64,000 nucleotides of DNA from Bacteroidota bacterium (GTDB lineage: Bacteria > Bacteroidota > Bacteroidia > Bacteroidales > SKPS01), in contig JAKLII010000001.1 in NCBI GenBank assembly GCA_022709695.1, forward strand, positions 584,881-648,880, in the 5' to 3' direction. Below the pieces are notes generated by a model. That model searched no databases and was not told the origin of the DNA. It saw only the letters and a program-made list of their open reading frames with translations. Within the stretch, counting starts at the first letter, position 1. The number at the start of each line of letters is the position of its first letter. Positions 26,046-36,137 of the stretch are shown one piece after another. Made by a program: the position numbers and the translations under genes.

Positions 26046-27665
26046 TCAATTCCTCAGCACCAGGAGTTTTCGTGTGATGGTTCCGGCAGGTGAGGATATC
26101 CGGACCAGGTATAGTCCGGGCCTTAAGGAGGATAGATCGAGGTGCAGGTGACCCGATGTGGCATGTTCGGGAGGTATCTCTTCAATCGCTTGTCCGCGGG
26201 TATTAAGCAACCTGATGTTCGCATCGGGAAAATCGCCGGGACTGAAGTCAAGGGTTACTGAACCAACTGCCGGATTAGGCGAGATCAGTATGTTTTTTTC
26301 TGCCGGCAGGGGGACGATTCCGGTGGTAACTCCCGCACAGGAAGTATCCGAAACACAGCCGTTGGAGGCCACCAGGCAAATGTTGTACTGGCCATGTTCC
26401 GCATAGGTATGCACAGGGTTGGGTTGCTTGCTGTAGGTGCCGTCGCCGAAAAGCCAGAGATAATGATAAGCCTGTTGTGAGGTGTTCTGGCAGGTTACCG
26501 TTAATCCTGATACCGAGGTGGAAAATGAGGCATTTGGTTGCAGGGTCTGTCCGACGCAGAAATACTTGTTCCTGATTATCGTTCCAACCTGCGTATTGCT
26601 GCTTTTCAGGATGCCCTCAGCCCTCCATACCCCCTGGGGATCGGATGCCGATATTTTCGCACTCCGGTACATATAATAGCTGGCATAGAACTGCGCAGGG
26701 CTTGCCTTCGAAGGCCCGTAAAACAAGGTTCCGTCGGGTCTGAAAACTTTCAGCTGAAAAGTGTCGCCGGGAAAAAAGCTCCTGAGGAAGGTATAAAATT
26801 TAATACTGTCGCCCGGCAAAAACTGATCTGCCTCCCAGGTGATTTCAGCATCGTTCAGACCATTTCCCCAGTCGACAAGCCTGGTGTGTGTGGTAATACT
26901 GAGGATATCGGTGTCGTAATAAGGGCGTTGCTGGGCCCACCAGCTGGCCTGTATTCCCGCATTGCACGGGCCGTAAAACGGATCCAGCCAGGTATTGGTA
27001 CTGTCTCTGATCTCGAAATGGAGGTGAGGCCCTGAGGAGACACCCGAACTTCCCACAAATCCGATGAATTCACCTGTATAAACCGTATCACCGATATTCT
27101 TTGCCGTAAGAGAGAATTTCTTCATGTGGAGATACACCGCTCTGGAACCATCGGCAGGATGCCACAGGATGATGGTGTTTGAGGATGAATCGGGGGCATT
27201 ATAGTTCCGGTCGTAATGGCCATCCTCCCTGAAGACAATCACTCCCGTGGCTGCTGCTACCACAGATACCCTCTGATCATCCATCATCTTCCATTTGAAA
27301 GGGCTTATGGCCATATCCGTACCTCTGTGTCCCCCGTTGCTTTTATCATAAGTCCTGGTGCCGCAGTTGTAATCCTGCAGTACTCCATACACAGAATCGT
27401 GATCCGCAAAGCTGCTGATCAGGGTAGATACGAAGTATTGGTTTTGTGGTGCTTCATATACAGGAGCATTCAGAAGTGTAGCCGCTGAGGTGCTCAAACC
27501 CTTCGTGACTTTCAACCCCAGGCTATCAATGTGCGATTGTGCCACCTTAAGCATCCTCACCTCCTCAGCGTATTGAAAATCCTGAAGGGGAACCTGTGCT
27601 TCCGATTCCGGCAATGCATATAAAAGCATGAGGATCAGAAGACAAAAAAAGCATCGGGTATTCAT
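26046..27665 (-). CDS. Secreted M23 metallopeptidase with PKD and T9SS domains
   Basis: This 539-residue protein has a signal peptide (MNTRCFFCLLILMLLYALPES). The M23/LytM domain (about residues 100-240) keeps the zinc ligands: H and D in HRGTDMA and H in GPHLHFEIRD. A beta-sandwich region follows (about 250-380), then a PKD-like domain (YLWLFGDGTYSKQPNPVHTY) and a T9SS sorting domain (ILISPNPAVGSVTLD ... GLYLVRI). M23 enzymes cut peptidoglycan cross-links or elastin-like proteins; secretion by T9SS suggests an extracellular substrate. It is convergent with the preceding gene; the 185-nt gap between them shows nothing notable. Confidence 0.9.
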   Translation of the reverse strand: MNTRCFFCLLILMLLYALPESEAQVPLQDFQYAEEVRMLKVAQSHIDSLGLKVTKGLSTSAATLLNAPVYEAPQNQYFVSTLISSFADHDSVYGVLQDYNCGTRTYDKSNGGHRGTDMAISPFKWKMMDDQRVSVVAAATGVIVFREDGHYDRNYNAPDSSSNTIILWHPADGSRAVYLHMKKFSLTAKNIGDTVYTGEFIGFVGSSGVSSGPHLHFEIRDSTNTWLDPFYGPCNAGIQASWWAQQRPYYDTDILSITTHTRLVDWGNGLNDAEITWEADQFLPGDSIKFYTFLRSFFPGDTFQLKVFRPDGTLFYGPSKASPAQFYASYYMYRSAKISASDPQGVWRAEGILKSSNTQVGTIIRNKYFCVGQTLQPNASFSTSVSGLTVTCQNTSQQAYHYLWLFGDGTYSKQPNPVHTYAEHGQYNICLVASNGCVSDTSCAGVTTGIVPLPAEKNILISPNPAVGSVTLDFSPGDFPDANIRLLNTRGQAIEEIPPEHATSGHLHLDLSSLRPGLYLVRISSPAGTITRKLLVLRN

Positions 27666-27810
27666 CAGATTACATGTTTTAAGGCTATTCCATGGCAGGG
27701 AAGATACAAAGATACCAGAAAACGGATCTTGAGTGGGGTTTCACCAGATAATCCTGTGAGACAGGTGGAAATTCCTCTGAATCACCATGGGATTCCCAGC
27801 CTCTTCCTTC

Positions 27811-29643
27811 CTATAACCTTATGAACCTGAACGTACAGGCCTGTCCGGTTACATGCCGGGTTACCCTGAGCAGAAGCAGGCCGGGTTTGAGGTCTGTCAG
27901 GTTCAAAACCAATTCTTCACCGTTGTGGTGTTCTACGGTTCTCAGGGTTCTTCCGGCAGGATCGCAGATTTCGAGGGTGTAGTCGTCACCCGGAACAAAC
28001 CCGTCGAGGGTGATCCGGTCACCGGCAGGAACGGGGAACATCCTTATGTTTTCCAACCGGCTGTATTCATCAACCCCACTAAGGGTAACCTGGTAGCAGG
28101 ACGACATGGCGCTGCAGCCGTTCTGTGTAACGATGCATGCATAGAGTCCGGATACAGAAGGGGTAAATGTGGCCAGTGTGGCACCGGTTACATTGATACT
28201 TTGTGTGCAGTTGTACCATTGAAAAGTGGCATTGGCAGCCTGTGCTGAAAGGGTATTGCCGCTTTTAGTCACGGTGGTATCAACAACCACCTGAAGAAGG
28301 GTAATGATGATCACGCTGTCGCACCCCTGAACGTTCACCAGGGTATCGTAAACCACACCCGCCTGGCTGTACCATGTTCCTCCCACATTCACACTGTCGC
28401 CATGGCAGAAGTATATATCAGCGGTTGAGGATGAGCCGAAAGGTTGTGCAGGGAAGAGTATATTCTGTTTGAAGGTACTGGTTACATTGTGCACAGTACC
28501 CGGAGACCCTGGTTGTGCAGCCACACCACCGTAGGGGCCACCTATTCCCCCCGTCACATCAATCGTTCCGGTAGTCACTGATGATGCCCCGTGAAACAGT
28601 TTCACCCGACCGCCACCACCGCCGCCACCGCTGTCGTTGGCAGTGGATGTACCGGCGGAGCCTTGCCCCCCTTTGGCTGAGAGCGTTCCTGTCAGGCTTA
28701 GGTTTTCGGATTTGATCATAATACCACCTCCCGCACCGCCGCCTCCCCCTCTGCTGCCACCGGGTAAAATGCCTGAATTACCATCCATGTTGATGGTTCC
28801 GGTGATGGTAGCCATTCGGGAGAAAATTTTAAAGCTTCCCCCGCCATTACCTCCGGCAGTGTTGTCGGATGTACCGCCGGCTGAACCCATGTCGAGGTCG
28901 GTGCCTGAAGAAGTACCACTCGCCAAACCACCTGCTCCGGGAGTATCGCCGGTATCATATCCGCCAAGTCCTCCGGCTCCTCCATAACCCCCACCGCCAC
29001 ATCCGGAATTGGAAGAAATGCCCCCACCCCCGGGGCCACCACCAATCCCTGCTGTAGCGGGGGCTGCATAACCGCAACCTGTGCCGGTAACCGTTCCGTT
29101 GATGATGACCTTTTCCGCTATCACTGTTAGGGGTTGTCCTGACAGAATATTCAATGAGTGACCTGCATTCACCGCCAGCCAGCCATACTGTTTGATACCA
29201 CTGACAGTGGTGTTCCCGGTGGTGATCAGCGCATTCGGAAAGGTAGCATTGAAATCTGATTGTCCGGGAGCCAGCGAATCCCCAAAATACATCCACAGCT
29301 CCAGCGAGTCATCTGCCAGCAGTTGCGGTATCTTTACCCAGATGATGGTGCTGTCGGTGTTCATCCCCGATTCTATCCAGTACGGGTTAAAAACGTTGGG
29401 GCACCCGGCAGAGAACCGGATGTCGTCACCATCAGTCTGCATACTTCCTGCAGCAACGAAAGCCTGGGTGTTGATCCGGAACATAGCCGGAAAATCATCG
29501 TGGTTCAGGCCATAGGGTTCCACCACCACCAGCTTCATGCACCAGGAGGGCATGTACTGAGCGTTGCTGCCTTTGGGGAAGAATGCACAAATCAAGAAAG
29601 CGGGGAGCAGCATCCCCAGGGTAAAACGGAAGGACTTTTTCAT
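27811..29643 (-). CDS. DUF2341/glycine-rich secreted protein with T9SS domain
   Basis: This 610-residue protein has a signal peptide (MKKSFRFTLGMLLPAFLICAFF). Residues about 30-140 match DUF2341 (DFPAMFRINTQAFVAAG, DDIRFS, ELWMYFGD). Residues about 180-370 are a glycine-rich low-complexity region with repeated GGGG-type blocks. The last 80 residues are a T9SS sorting domain with FPVPAGDRITLDG in place of the usual FPNP. The glycine-rich stretch explains the strong GC skew and the long spurious proline-rich frame on the other strand. It is probably a surface or extracellular-matrix protein; no enzyme motif is visible. Confidence 0.85.
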   Translation of the reverse strand: MKKSFRFTLGMLLPAFLICAFFPKGSNAQYMPSWCMKLVVVEPYGLNHDDFPAMFRINTQAFVAAGSMQTDGDDIRFSAGCPNVFNPYWIESGMNTDSTIIWVKIPQLLADDSLELWMYFGDSLAPGQSDFNATFPNALITTGNTTVSGIKQYGWLAVNAGHSLNILSGQPLTVIAEKVIINGTVTGTGCGYAAPATAGIGGGPGGGGISSNSGCGGGGYGGAGGLGGYDTGDTPGAGGLASGTSSGTDLDMGSAGGTSDNTAGGNGGGSFKIFSRMATITGTINMDGNSGILPGGSRGGGGGAGGGIMIKSENLSLTGTLSAKGGQGSAGTSTANDSGGGGGGGRVKLFHGASSVTTGTIDVTGGIGGPYGGVAAQPGSPGTVHNVTSTFKQNILFPAQPFGSSSTADIYFCHGDSVNVGGTWYSQAGVVYDTLVNVQGCDSVIIITLLQVVVDTTVTKSGNTLSAQAANATFQWYNCTQSINVTGATLATFTPSVSGLYACIVTQNGCSAMSSCYQVTLSGVDEYSRLENIRMFPVPAGDRITLDGFVPGDDYTLEICDPAGRTLRTVEHHNGEELVLNLTDLKPGLLLLRVTRHVTGQACTFRFIRL

Positions 29644-30070
29644 GGCACCAGGGTTAAATTTGACGGATGTATTGTAATCATTAAGAAACCCTCAGGATCA
29701 GAGATGTAAAGGTAATATGCATATTTTATAAATTCAATTATATGCTGAAATAATTTTTCATGATACCTCTTTGCAGTTTCCACAGGTTGTAGGGGTTCGT
29801 TTTAGTAAAAGTATCCGTACTTTAGCACCACCAACCCATCCATGATGCCAGTCGCAGTCAGGAGATATGATTTTAATCCTATGGCCATGAGAAGCCTCTC
29901 TGTGAATCTGTTGAAAGTACACAGGGAGCCTGGGTTCTTTGGTAATAATCTGACAAATAAAGGGTTAAACGGGTATTCTGCTTTGTTTTTCTCCACGGCC
30001 GCAGGCCGCGTAGCTGCTCCGCGACTGCGTCCGGAGCGGTTGAATTACAAATGCATTAATCACGCATGAG
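29644..30070. other. Divergent intergenic region, 427 nt
   Basis: This region lies between a minus-strand T9SS gene and a plus-strand gene. It contains a GC-rich, imperfectly repetitive stretch at 29995-30042 (CGGCCGCAGGCCGCG and CTGCTCCGCGACTGCG). A 75-codon open frame at 29842-30069 overlaps this stretch and has no convincing protein features. No terminator or RNA is seen. Confidence 0.4.
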
Positions 30071-31132
30071 ATGAAAAAACACCTTTTGATCCATTTGTTT
30101 TTGATTTCTTTTTTACCTTTACGTTCATATGCCTGGCAATATGAAAAAGCAATGCCAATGAATACCTATTTAAATAAACTCCTGATTATTATTGTGTTAT
30201 TTGGGATCAATGTCAAGAAGGGCAACACCCAGAATGATACCATACAGCTTTTTGACACCTGCATTGTATTCAGAGGTGAGGTTTACAACAGAATGAATGA
30301 TGGGAAGAAATATGGAAAATGGATTGACTTTATCATAGATACTTCGGAAATATCAATGTCGTTAGGAAGTGGATATAATATTGAACTCTCCAAAGGAGTG
30401 CATACTTATATCAATCAAACAGTAGAATACCGACCACTTAGATCCTCTGAGAAGGAGGGTGAAATTTATTGCCTTTCGGATAGAACCGACACAACATCAC
30501 AAGACATCAAACACCACATCACCAATGTGATAATCCGCAGCAAAGTGCCGCCAGACAATTATGTAATCAATCAAATTGTTGATTACGGAAAGGATAAGAA
30601 TAAAACCAATTCTTCTACAAAGGCCGCCGATGAAATTAAAAATGTTCTACTTCAGGTATTTGCATGGGCTGATTCAAAAGATGCCATTGAATTACTTCCG
30701 GCTGTTTCTGATCTTCAGGATAGTATATATACCGGTTTCGACTTTGATCTGCACCGAAAGAACATCGAGGCTCTGATGAAAACAAACCTGTTTTCAATTG
30801 AATTCATAGAAAACTACAACCAGATCATTCTGAGTCTGGATAAGGGATTAAAGGAAAAAATGTATAATGAATGGTATATTGGGGATTTGCCTACCTTCAT
30901 TTTTGCAAATGGGATAAATCCTTGGTGTATGTGTCAGACCCTTACCTCTGATGCAGTTGGTGACCTTGAGATAATCAACATCAATGATACTTGTTCAGAA
31001 CTTATATGGAGGTGGCCTTCAGGATATGACTGGTTAGATTTTAAAATTAAGACAAGAAAAGAAAACGGAGTTTGGAAGATTTCCTACCTGCAGGGATTTG
31101 ATTTTACCGAATCGATTAGAAAGGATGGATAA
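30071..31132 (+). CDS. Hypothetical exported protein, 353 aa
   Basis: I do not recognise this protein. Two start sites are plausible. ATG 30071 gives a signal-like segment ending LRSYAWQ; ATG 30158 gives a second hydrophobic segment MNTYLNKLLIIIVLFGINV, after which the mature chain begins NTQNDTIQLFD. A TACCTTTA -7-like box at about 30112 would start transcription after the first ATG, favouring the second start. The mature part is mixed alpha/beta with two cysteine-containing stretches (NPWCMCQ, NDTCSELIW). AT-rich composition, like the next gene and unlike the flanks. Confidence 0.7.
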   Translation: MKKHLLIHLFLISFLPLRSYAWQYEKAMPMNTYLNKLLIIIVLFGINVKKGNTQNDTIQLFDTCIVFRGEVYNRMNDGKKYGKWIDFIIDTSEISMSLGSGYNIELSKGVHTYINQTVEYRPLRSSEKEGEIYCLSDRTDTTSQDIKHHITNVIIRSKVPPDNYVINQIVDYGKDKNKTNSSTKAADEIKNVLLQVFAWADSKDAIELLPAVSDLQDSIYTGFDFDLHRKNIEALMKTNLFSIEFIENYNQIILSLDKGLKEKMYNEWYIGDLPTFIFANGINPWCMCQTLTSDAVGDLEIININDTCSELIWRWPSGYDWLDFKIKTRKENGVWKISYLQGFDFTESIRKDG

Positions 31133-31227
31133 TAATATGTACTTCTATCTAACGGATCCCTAAAAATCCTGCTTTACATATCAATTAAACTTACTAATTT
31201 GTTATACATCAAGGTTAGTCATACAGA

Positions 31228-33135
31228 TCATTGTTGTTTGACTACCAATCTTGTAATTACACCGTTCTTTGTCCTGATATTCAAGAAATAGATACCTGAA
31301 GGGAATTCACACAGGTTAATACTTGAATTATCTGTACGAAGAATATGCTGCCCGTATTGATTTGTTACATCAATAAATACAATACCCTGAAGATCAACAT
31401 GTACAAGTGAATTTGTCGGATTCGGAAACACTATTGGTTTGCGGATTTGCTGAGTATCCGTCAAATTTGATGTATTACAGGTAATCGCAAAATCCAGATT
31501 GCTGATTGTTGTTGAATCATTTTGCAGGTATAATGGGTAGAAGGTTGGAATGGTGGGGGATATCTGATTACAATTTCTGGCAAGAGCGATTCGAACATTG
31601 TACGAACCTGTGTCACATTTAAAACTGTAATAGCCTTCAGAATCGGTAATTTCATATTCTACCTCATCTTCCAGATATACCAGTACACCCTCGGCTTCCA
31701 TGTCATTAGCGTCAAAAACTCCATTATTATTCATGTCATGATAAACTCTGCCAGTGATGTGGTTGGTTTCATTGGGAATCTTATAAATCAAATACGATAT
31801 GCCGAATGGAGGAGGAATGATAACATTGTTGTTTATTGTGATGGTATCCGGCACATAACATGTAAGAAATTTATCGCGGCGACTATTTATATTCAATGAT
31901 TTGACACCAAAATAGTTTGATACACCTCTCACAATCTCATCAATTGATTCGATTTTGCCAACAGAATCAAGCTCATATAGGCTGATACTGTTAATTATCA
32001 TGTCGTTAATCGTATCATTGGAAAGTGTAACATAAGACACGTCAGAAGATGCAGGATCTATGTTATGTGACATATCATGAGGCACATCGTAGTAAGCTTT
32101 AAATGGCTTATCTGTAAGGTGAATCCAGTTTAAGGTAAAGTCAGTATTGAAATTGGCAAAGAATTTTTTTGAATTATTTAACCCAAGATTGATATTTGGA
32201 CCAAAAAAAGAACCGTTACCCACAAGATTGCCGGAAAGCACGATTTTATTGTCATGACCATAGAGGATCTTGGTTGAGTAGTTACCACCTTTACTACGGT
32301 GAGCATTCTTAACCCAAATGAAATTTCCCATTTTGTCATATTTGGCAACAAATATGTCATTCTCAATGGCATACAATGTCTGGGTCTGAAATTGACAATA
32401 CTTGGTATACATACCGGTAATGTAAACATTACCAGAAGTATCCACACAAATGGAGCTACCCTCATCATTATCCAGGTTATTTCCGCTTACGTTAGTTCCA
32501 GCCTTTCGTGCCCATGCAAATGTGCCAGCACTATCAAATTTCGCTAAAAATATCTCATTGCCTCCGTTATGATTTGTTGGTGACAAAGTATCATTTCCAA
32601 AGTAGACCTTTCCTTTAAAGAAACCTGTAACAAAAACATTTCCGTGATTATCAGTTTCAAAATCTTTGGGAGCGAAAAAATCATCGCTGTCAAAACAAGC
32701 AATCCAATTGATACTCCCACCCTTAGTGATATTCAACAAAAAGTGAGGATCTTGATGTCCCGGTGGTACACATCCAAATGCATATCCACTACCCAAAACG
32801 ATCATATTGCCTTGCTTATCAGGCTTTATTAACAGGCCAGCCTCAAAAGTAATATTGGATGTATCTTCCAGAATCCATTGCAGAGCCCCAAGTGAATCTA
32901 GCTTAAAAATAAAGATTCTTTGCGCTGTAGTCAGGTTCTTTATTGAGTCATTCCCGAAATAAACTACCCCTGTGTAATTTCCGGTAATGTATATGTTATC
33001 AGATGAATCCAGACAAGCATTGCTTAAGAACAGACCAGGCTTTGCGCGAATCGTATGCAAAATTAATCCATTACTCTGGGCAAGTGATCCGAAAGAAAAT
33101 ATAACCCAAAAAATGAACAGAAGTTTGATTTTCAT
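31228..33135 (-). CDS. SBBP-type beta-propeller protein with SdrB-like and T9SS domains
   Basis: ATG 33135 (MKIKLLFIFWVIFSFGSLAQ) gives a clean signal peptide; starts further upstream are less likely. Residues about 30-420 carry propeller-like repeats with DSSDNIYITGNYTGVVYFG, DNHGNVFVTGFFKGKVYFG and DTSGNVYITGMY, the SBBP pattern. A SdrD/B-like domain follows (ITGRVYHDMNNNGVFDANDM, with Ca-binding-like acidic residues), then a T9SS sorting domain (PIVFPNPTNSLVHVDL ... GIYFLNIRTK). It is a surface-exposed or released structural or adhesive protein. AT-rich relative to neighbours on either side. Confidence 0.87.
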   Translation of the reverse strand: MKIKLLFIFWVIFSFGSLAQSNGLILHTIRAKPGLFLSNACLDSSDNIYITGNYTGVVYFGNDSIKNLTTAQRIFIFKLDSLGALQWILEDTSNITFEAGLLIKPDKQGNMIVLGSGYAFGCVPPGHQDPHFLLNITKGGSINWIACFDSDDFFAPKDFETDNHGNVFVTGFFKGKVYFGNDTLSPTNHNGGNEIFLAKFDSAGTFAWARKAGTNVSGNNLDNDEGSSICVDTSGNVYITGMYTKYCQFQTQTLYAIENDIFVAKYDKMGNFIWVKNAHRSKGGNYSTKILYGHDNKIVLSGNLVGNGSFFGPNINLGLNNSKKFFANFNTDFTLNWIHLTDKPFKAYYDVPHDMSHNIDPASSDVSYVTLSNDTINDMIINSISLYELDSVGKIESIDEIVRGVSNYFGVKSLNINSRRDKFLTCYVPDTITINNNVIIPPPFGISYLIYKIPNETNHITGRVYHDMNNNGVFDANDMEAEGVLVYLEDEVEYEITDSEGYYSFKCDTGSYNVRIALARNCNQISPTIPTFYPLYLQNDSTTISNLDFAITCNTSNLTDTQQIRKPIVFPNPTNSLVHVDLQGIVFIDVTNQYGQHILRTDNSSINLCEFPSGIYFLNIRTKNGVITRLVVKQQ

Positions 33136-33414
33136 ATAAATACTGGATTCCATTATTTTACGAATCCTGGCTCCCCGATCTCGCACAACAAATGTAATGA
33201 ATATTTTATAAAAGTACTAATGATACAGAGAATCGGCCAGTTTGAAAGAGATGATTGCCGAACCCGCCACCAGTTTGGGCAAGCCACAGTGCATATCTTT
33301 TACAAACCTTACAAACTCTTTCGTAGCTTTGATCCGGTTATCAATAGTAATTTTACCCGAGCAACCAATCGCCCCTTAAACTCATCATCAATACAAACCA
33401 CCAAAATTCCCTTT

Positions 33415-34206
33415 ATGAAAAAGCCGCTCCTTTCTGCTTTTCTGTTTCTTCTGGCAACCGGGCTGTTAGCCCAGGGATCGCCCGAAAACACCCCTTCCCG
33501 CTGGCAGCACCGGCTGCAGCTGGAGGCCGGATTTTCGTTCCCTTCGGGCTCCATCAGCGAGAACCTGGCCATCCGGCAGAATATCAGCTCGTATTATGTG
33601 TACCAGTCGTCGCAGGGATCGGTGTACTGCGACCTCAGCAGCTTCAACACCGCCCTGAAATGGGGGATGTATAACCCTGCCCTGAAACTTGGTTTTGCTG
33701 CAGGAATGAGGTATTCCACCTTCAATACGCTGATAAGTGGTTACACCTCCAATAATGCCAATTTCTTCTACATCAGGTATTCCACCAGCGGCACCGACAC
33801 CAAATTTGCCCGCATAAAGTCGATTTCAGAATCTTCGAAGCTGATTGGAATACCCATTGAGGCAACCTATTTCCCTTTCAGCACCTGCTATTTGCAGTGC
33901 TTTCTGAAAGCAGGGATCGAGCCGGCCAGTTTCCGTATCAGCCACCTTACGGATATCGAATTTGAAAACCCCGACATGGAGGCTGTTGAAGAGGAAGTGG
34001 CAGCCACCTTCAACACACCGGTATCCACCTTCTGCTCCACTTTCTATACTTCGGTCGGATTTACGATCGCCGGGGAGACCAAACCGGGCTTTACTTTCGA
34101 GTGGGTCCTTCCGTCGGTGTTTATTTCACAGAAAAATTTCAACCTGGCCGATGTAAACCGGGCCTTCACAGGTATCAGGGCTTCCATGCATATCCCGGTG
34201 CGCTGA
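33415..34206 (+). CDS. Outer-membrane beta-barrel-like protein, 263 aa
   Basis: ATG 33415 is chosen because it opens a signal peptide (MKKPLLSAFLFLLATGLLAQ); the frame extends 65 codons upstream without protein-like features. The mature part alternates hydrophobic and aromatic residues typical of barrel strands (LQLEAGFSFPSGSIS, LKLGFAAGMRYSTF, TSVGFTIAGETKPGFTFEW). It ends in VR rather than the classic terminal aromatic. No known substrate. A lipoprotein gene follows 32 nt downstream, probably in one transcript. Confidence 0.65.
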   Translation: MKKPLLSAFLFLLATGLLAQGSPENTPSRWQHRLQLEAGFSFPSGSISENLAIRQNISSYYVYQSSQGSVYCDLSSFNTALKWGMYNPALKLGFAAGMRYSTFNTLISGYTSNNANFFYIRYSTSGTDTKFARIKSISESSKLIGIPIEATYFPFSTCYLQCFLKAGIEPASFRISHLTDIEFENPDMEAVEEEVAATFNTPVSTFCSTFYTSVGFTIAGETKPGFTFEWVLPSVFISQKNFNLADVNRAFTGIRASMHIPVR

Positions 34207-34238
34207 TCCCATCCATAACCTATTCAAAACCGATACCC

Positions 34239-34832
34239 ATGAAAAATCTCATCCTTATAGTACTGGCCGCCCTGACTGCAACGCTCTCATCCTGCAGCAA
34301 AGACGAAGCATTTGACCTGTCGGAAACCATCTTTATCGAAGACTCCTATTACCCTGGCCTCCCCATTTACAGCGAGTGGGGCTACAACACTTTCGGGGCC
34401 TATATCGACAGGGCGCCGTTTGTTTCCAATACCTCCGATCTTCCGGTGAAAATCTATGTGAATGGCGATACCATGCATTTTATCCTGAAGGGAAGGGTAG
34501 ACGGTACCGAAGCTGTGCTCACTTTCCATCTGCAAGGCTATTCGCCCGCCACCAATTTCGATCTGGTGTCGCTCGACAAAACCTTCATCAACCTGAAGGA
34601 TCCCGGCCGGTCGGCCACCCTGAAAATCGGCAACGTAACTACCGAGCTCACCATCATTGAGGGTGAGCTGGAATTCAAACGGGTGCAGCGGCTGATCCTC
34701 GACAACGAACCCACACGGGTCATCATGTCAGGGTATTTCCAGCTGAAGACGTTCCTGAACGGTGAGCCGGCTGCCATCTCCAACGGCCGCTTCGACCTGG
34801 GGATCGGTTACGGGAACTTCTTTAATTTCTGA
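34239..34832 (+). CDS. Putative lipoprotein, 197 aa
   Basis: ATG 34239 gives MKNLILIVLAALTATLSSC with a lipobox LSSC; the longer upstream frame overlaps the preceding gene. The mature part is beta-rich with no cysteine beyond the anchor and no known motif. It begins SKDEAFDLSE; the +2 Ser fits membrane anchoring in Bacteroidota. Located directly after the barrel protein, it may be a partner at the outer membrane. I do not recognise the family. Confidence 0.7.
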   Translation: MKNLILIVLAALTATLSSCSKDEAFDLSETIFIEDSYYPGLPIYSEWGYNTFGAYIDRAPFVSNTSDLPVKIYVNGDTMHFILKGRVDGTEAVLTFHLQGYSPATNFDLVSLDKTFINLKDPGRSATLKIGNVTTELTIIEGELEFKRVQRLILDNEPTRVIMSGYFQLKTFLNGEPAAISNGRFDLGIGYGNFFNF

Positions 34833-34849
34833 CATTCAACCACTTTCTT

Positions 34850-35122
34850 TCTGTGGATATCAGCGAAATTTCAGCGGATTTCTGCGAGAAATAAAATGGA
34901 ACACGGATGACGCTGATTAAACTGATTTTCGCTGATTTAATTTATCGTGATTAAATGCTGATCGTTTGTTGTGTTTAAGAAAATCAGAAACATCAGGATA
35001 ACTTCTTGCCATCTATTCACTTCAAGTCTGCGGATATCAGCGGAATTTCAGCGGATTTCTGCGAGAAATGAAATGGAACACGGATGACGCTGATAAAACT
35101 GATTTTCGCTGATTTTTTTTTT
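34850..35122. repeat. Direct repeat of a ~90-bp intergenic element
   Basis: Copies at about 34850-34945 and 35028-35122 share CAGCGGATTTCTGCGAGAAA, then TGAAATGGAACACGGATGAC and GCTGAT-AAACTGATTTTCGC with few differences. They occupy most of the 321-nt gap 34833-35153. Related fragments lie at 36270-36405 and 43970-44075. No coding content. Confidence 0.75.
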
Positions 35123-35153
35123 TTGAACCAAGAAGTCCCCAAATAACTGTGGA

Positions 35154-36137
35154 TTAAATTTTTATCAGTCGTAAACACACCTTCTGATCTCCATCAAAAA
35201 GACATAAAAGATAGCTTCCGGGAGAGAGGAAAGAAACATCGAGGGAGCCATGGTTGGTTACACCCGTTTGAAGCACTCGTCCCATCAGGTTGTACAACCG
35301 GTAAGGAAGCTCTTCTGCAGGTACCGGAGTAATGTGGATAAAATCGCTGGATGGATTGGGAAAAATTTCAATGAAAGATCCGGCATTGCGGATGTCTGCG
35401 ATATCTGTCCCGAAATCGAAAGAGATATCATCTATATATAAAACAGTAGGGGCTACTGTACTGGTGGAAGCTGAGACCATCACCACCACCGAATCGGGGA
35501 CCATTGCACTGCGGTAGTTGAAAGGGATCCGGAAGGTTGACCAGACGGAAGCGGGTGCCAGTTCATTGGCAGAGAGGGCAGTAGCAATGGTATCGATGTT
35601 GCCTGCTATAGGGTCCCACCGCTTCAGGAGTGCTTCAACCCTGCCGAAGTCAGGGCCAGGAGCCAGGCTGTCATAGAATTTATAGCTGCCGCAAATGTAT
35701 GCCGGGCGGTAGGGGAACGGAGAACCGCATAGCCGGTAGTCCATGAAGCCTGCAGCATCGGAATAAAACTGCTCTCCGTTTACGATAAAGCTGGTAAACT
35801 GGCCTCCGCCGGGGTACTTCAATTCCTGCAAGTTGTTCAGCATCAGGGAATGCAGGTAGTGTTGTGGAGTGGTATCCAGATAGTTGACCAGCACGGTTTT
35901 GACCAGGAAATGGTGATTCCCTGATAACGGAGGGTAAAAGGTATTGGGGGTATAAGGCACCACCGTATCATTGGAAAAATACACGGCATCGGAGGTGATC
36001 CATTGATACACCCGGTCGATGCCACCGATGTAGATGGAGTCGAAGGAGGCGTTGGGGATGTTCTGAGCCGGGAGGCTAGCCAAACCCAATACGCTGAATA
36101 TCAGTACTAATAATAATTGCTTTGACTCTCGCAACAT
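35154..36137 (-). CDS. Secreted T9SS cargo protein, 327 aa
   Basis: Signal peptide MLRESKQLLLVLIFSVLGLA is followed by a beta-sandwich domain beginning IPNASFDSIYIGGIDRVYQW and ending VLYIDDISFDFG, resembling the jelly-roll carbohydrate-binding/PCMD-type modules of Bacteroidota. The last 75 residues are a T9SS sorting domain (IEIFPNPSSDFIHITP ... GSYLLCLFDGDQK). No catalytic motif is seen. Glycan binding is a guess from the fold type. Confidence 0.8.
   Translation of the reverse strand: MLRESKQLLLVLIFSVLGLASLPAQNIPNASFDSIYIGGIDRVYQWITSDAVYFSNDTVVPYTPNTFYPPLSGNHHFLVKTVLVNYLDTTPQHYLHSLMLNNLQELKYPGGGQFTSFIVNGEQFYSDAAGFMDYRLCGSPFPYRPAYICGSYKFYDSLAPGPDFGRVEALLKRWDPIAGNIDTIATALSANELAPASVWSTFRIPFNYRSAMVPDSVVVMVSASTSTVAPTVLYIDDISFDFGTDIADIRNAGSFIEIFPNPSSDFIHITPVPAEELPYRLYNLMGRVLQTGVTNHGSLDVSFLSPGSYLLCLFDGDQKVCLRLIKI

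Noticed and set aside
28637..28987. Proline-rich open frame on the plus strand
   Set aside because: It is the antisense of the glycine-rich section of the T9SS gene at 27811-29643; GGN codons read as proline on the other strand.
29842..30069. Plus-strand 75-codon frame before the hypothetical exported protein
   Set aside because: It runs through a GC-rich intergenic repeat and has no domain or start signal; probably non-coding.
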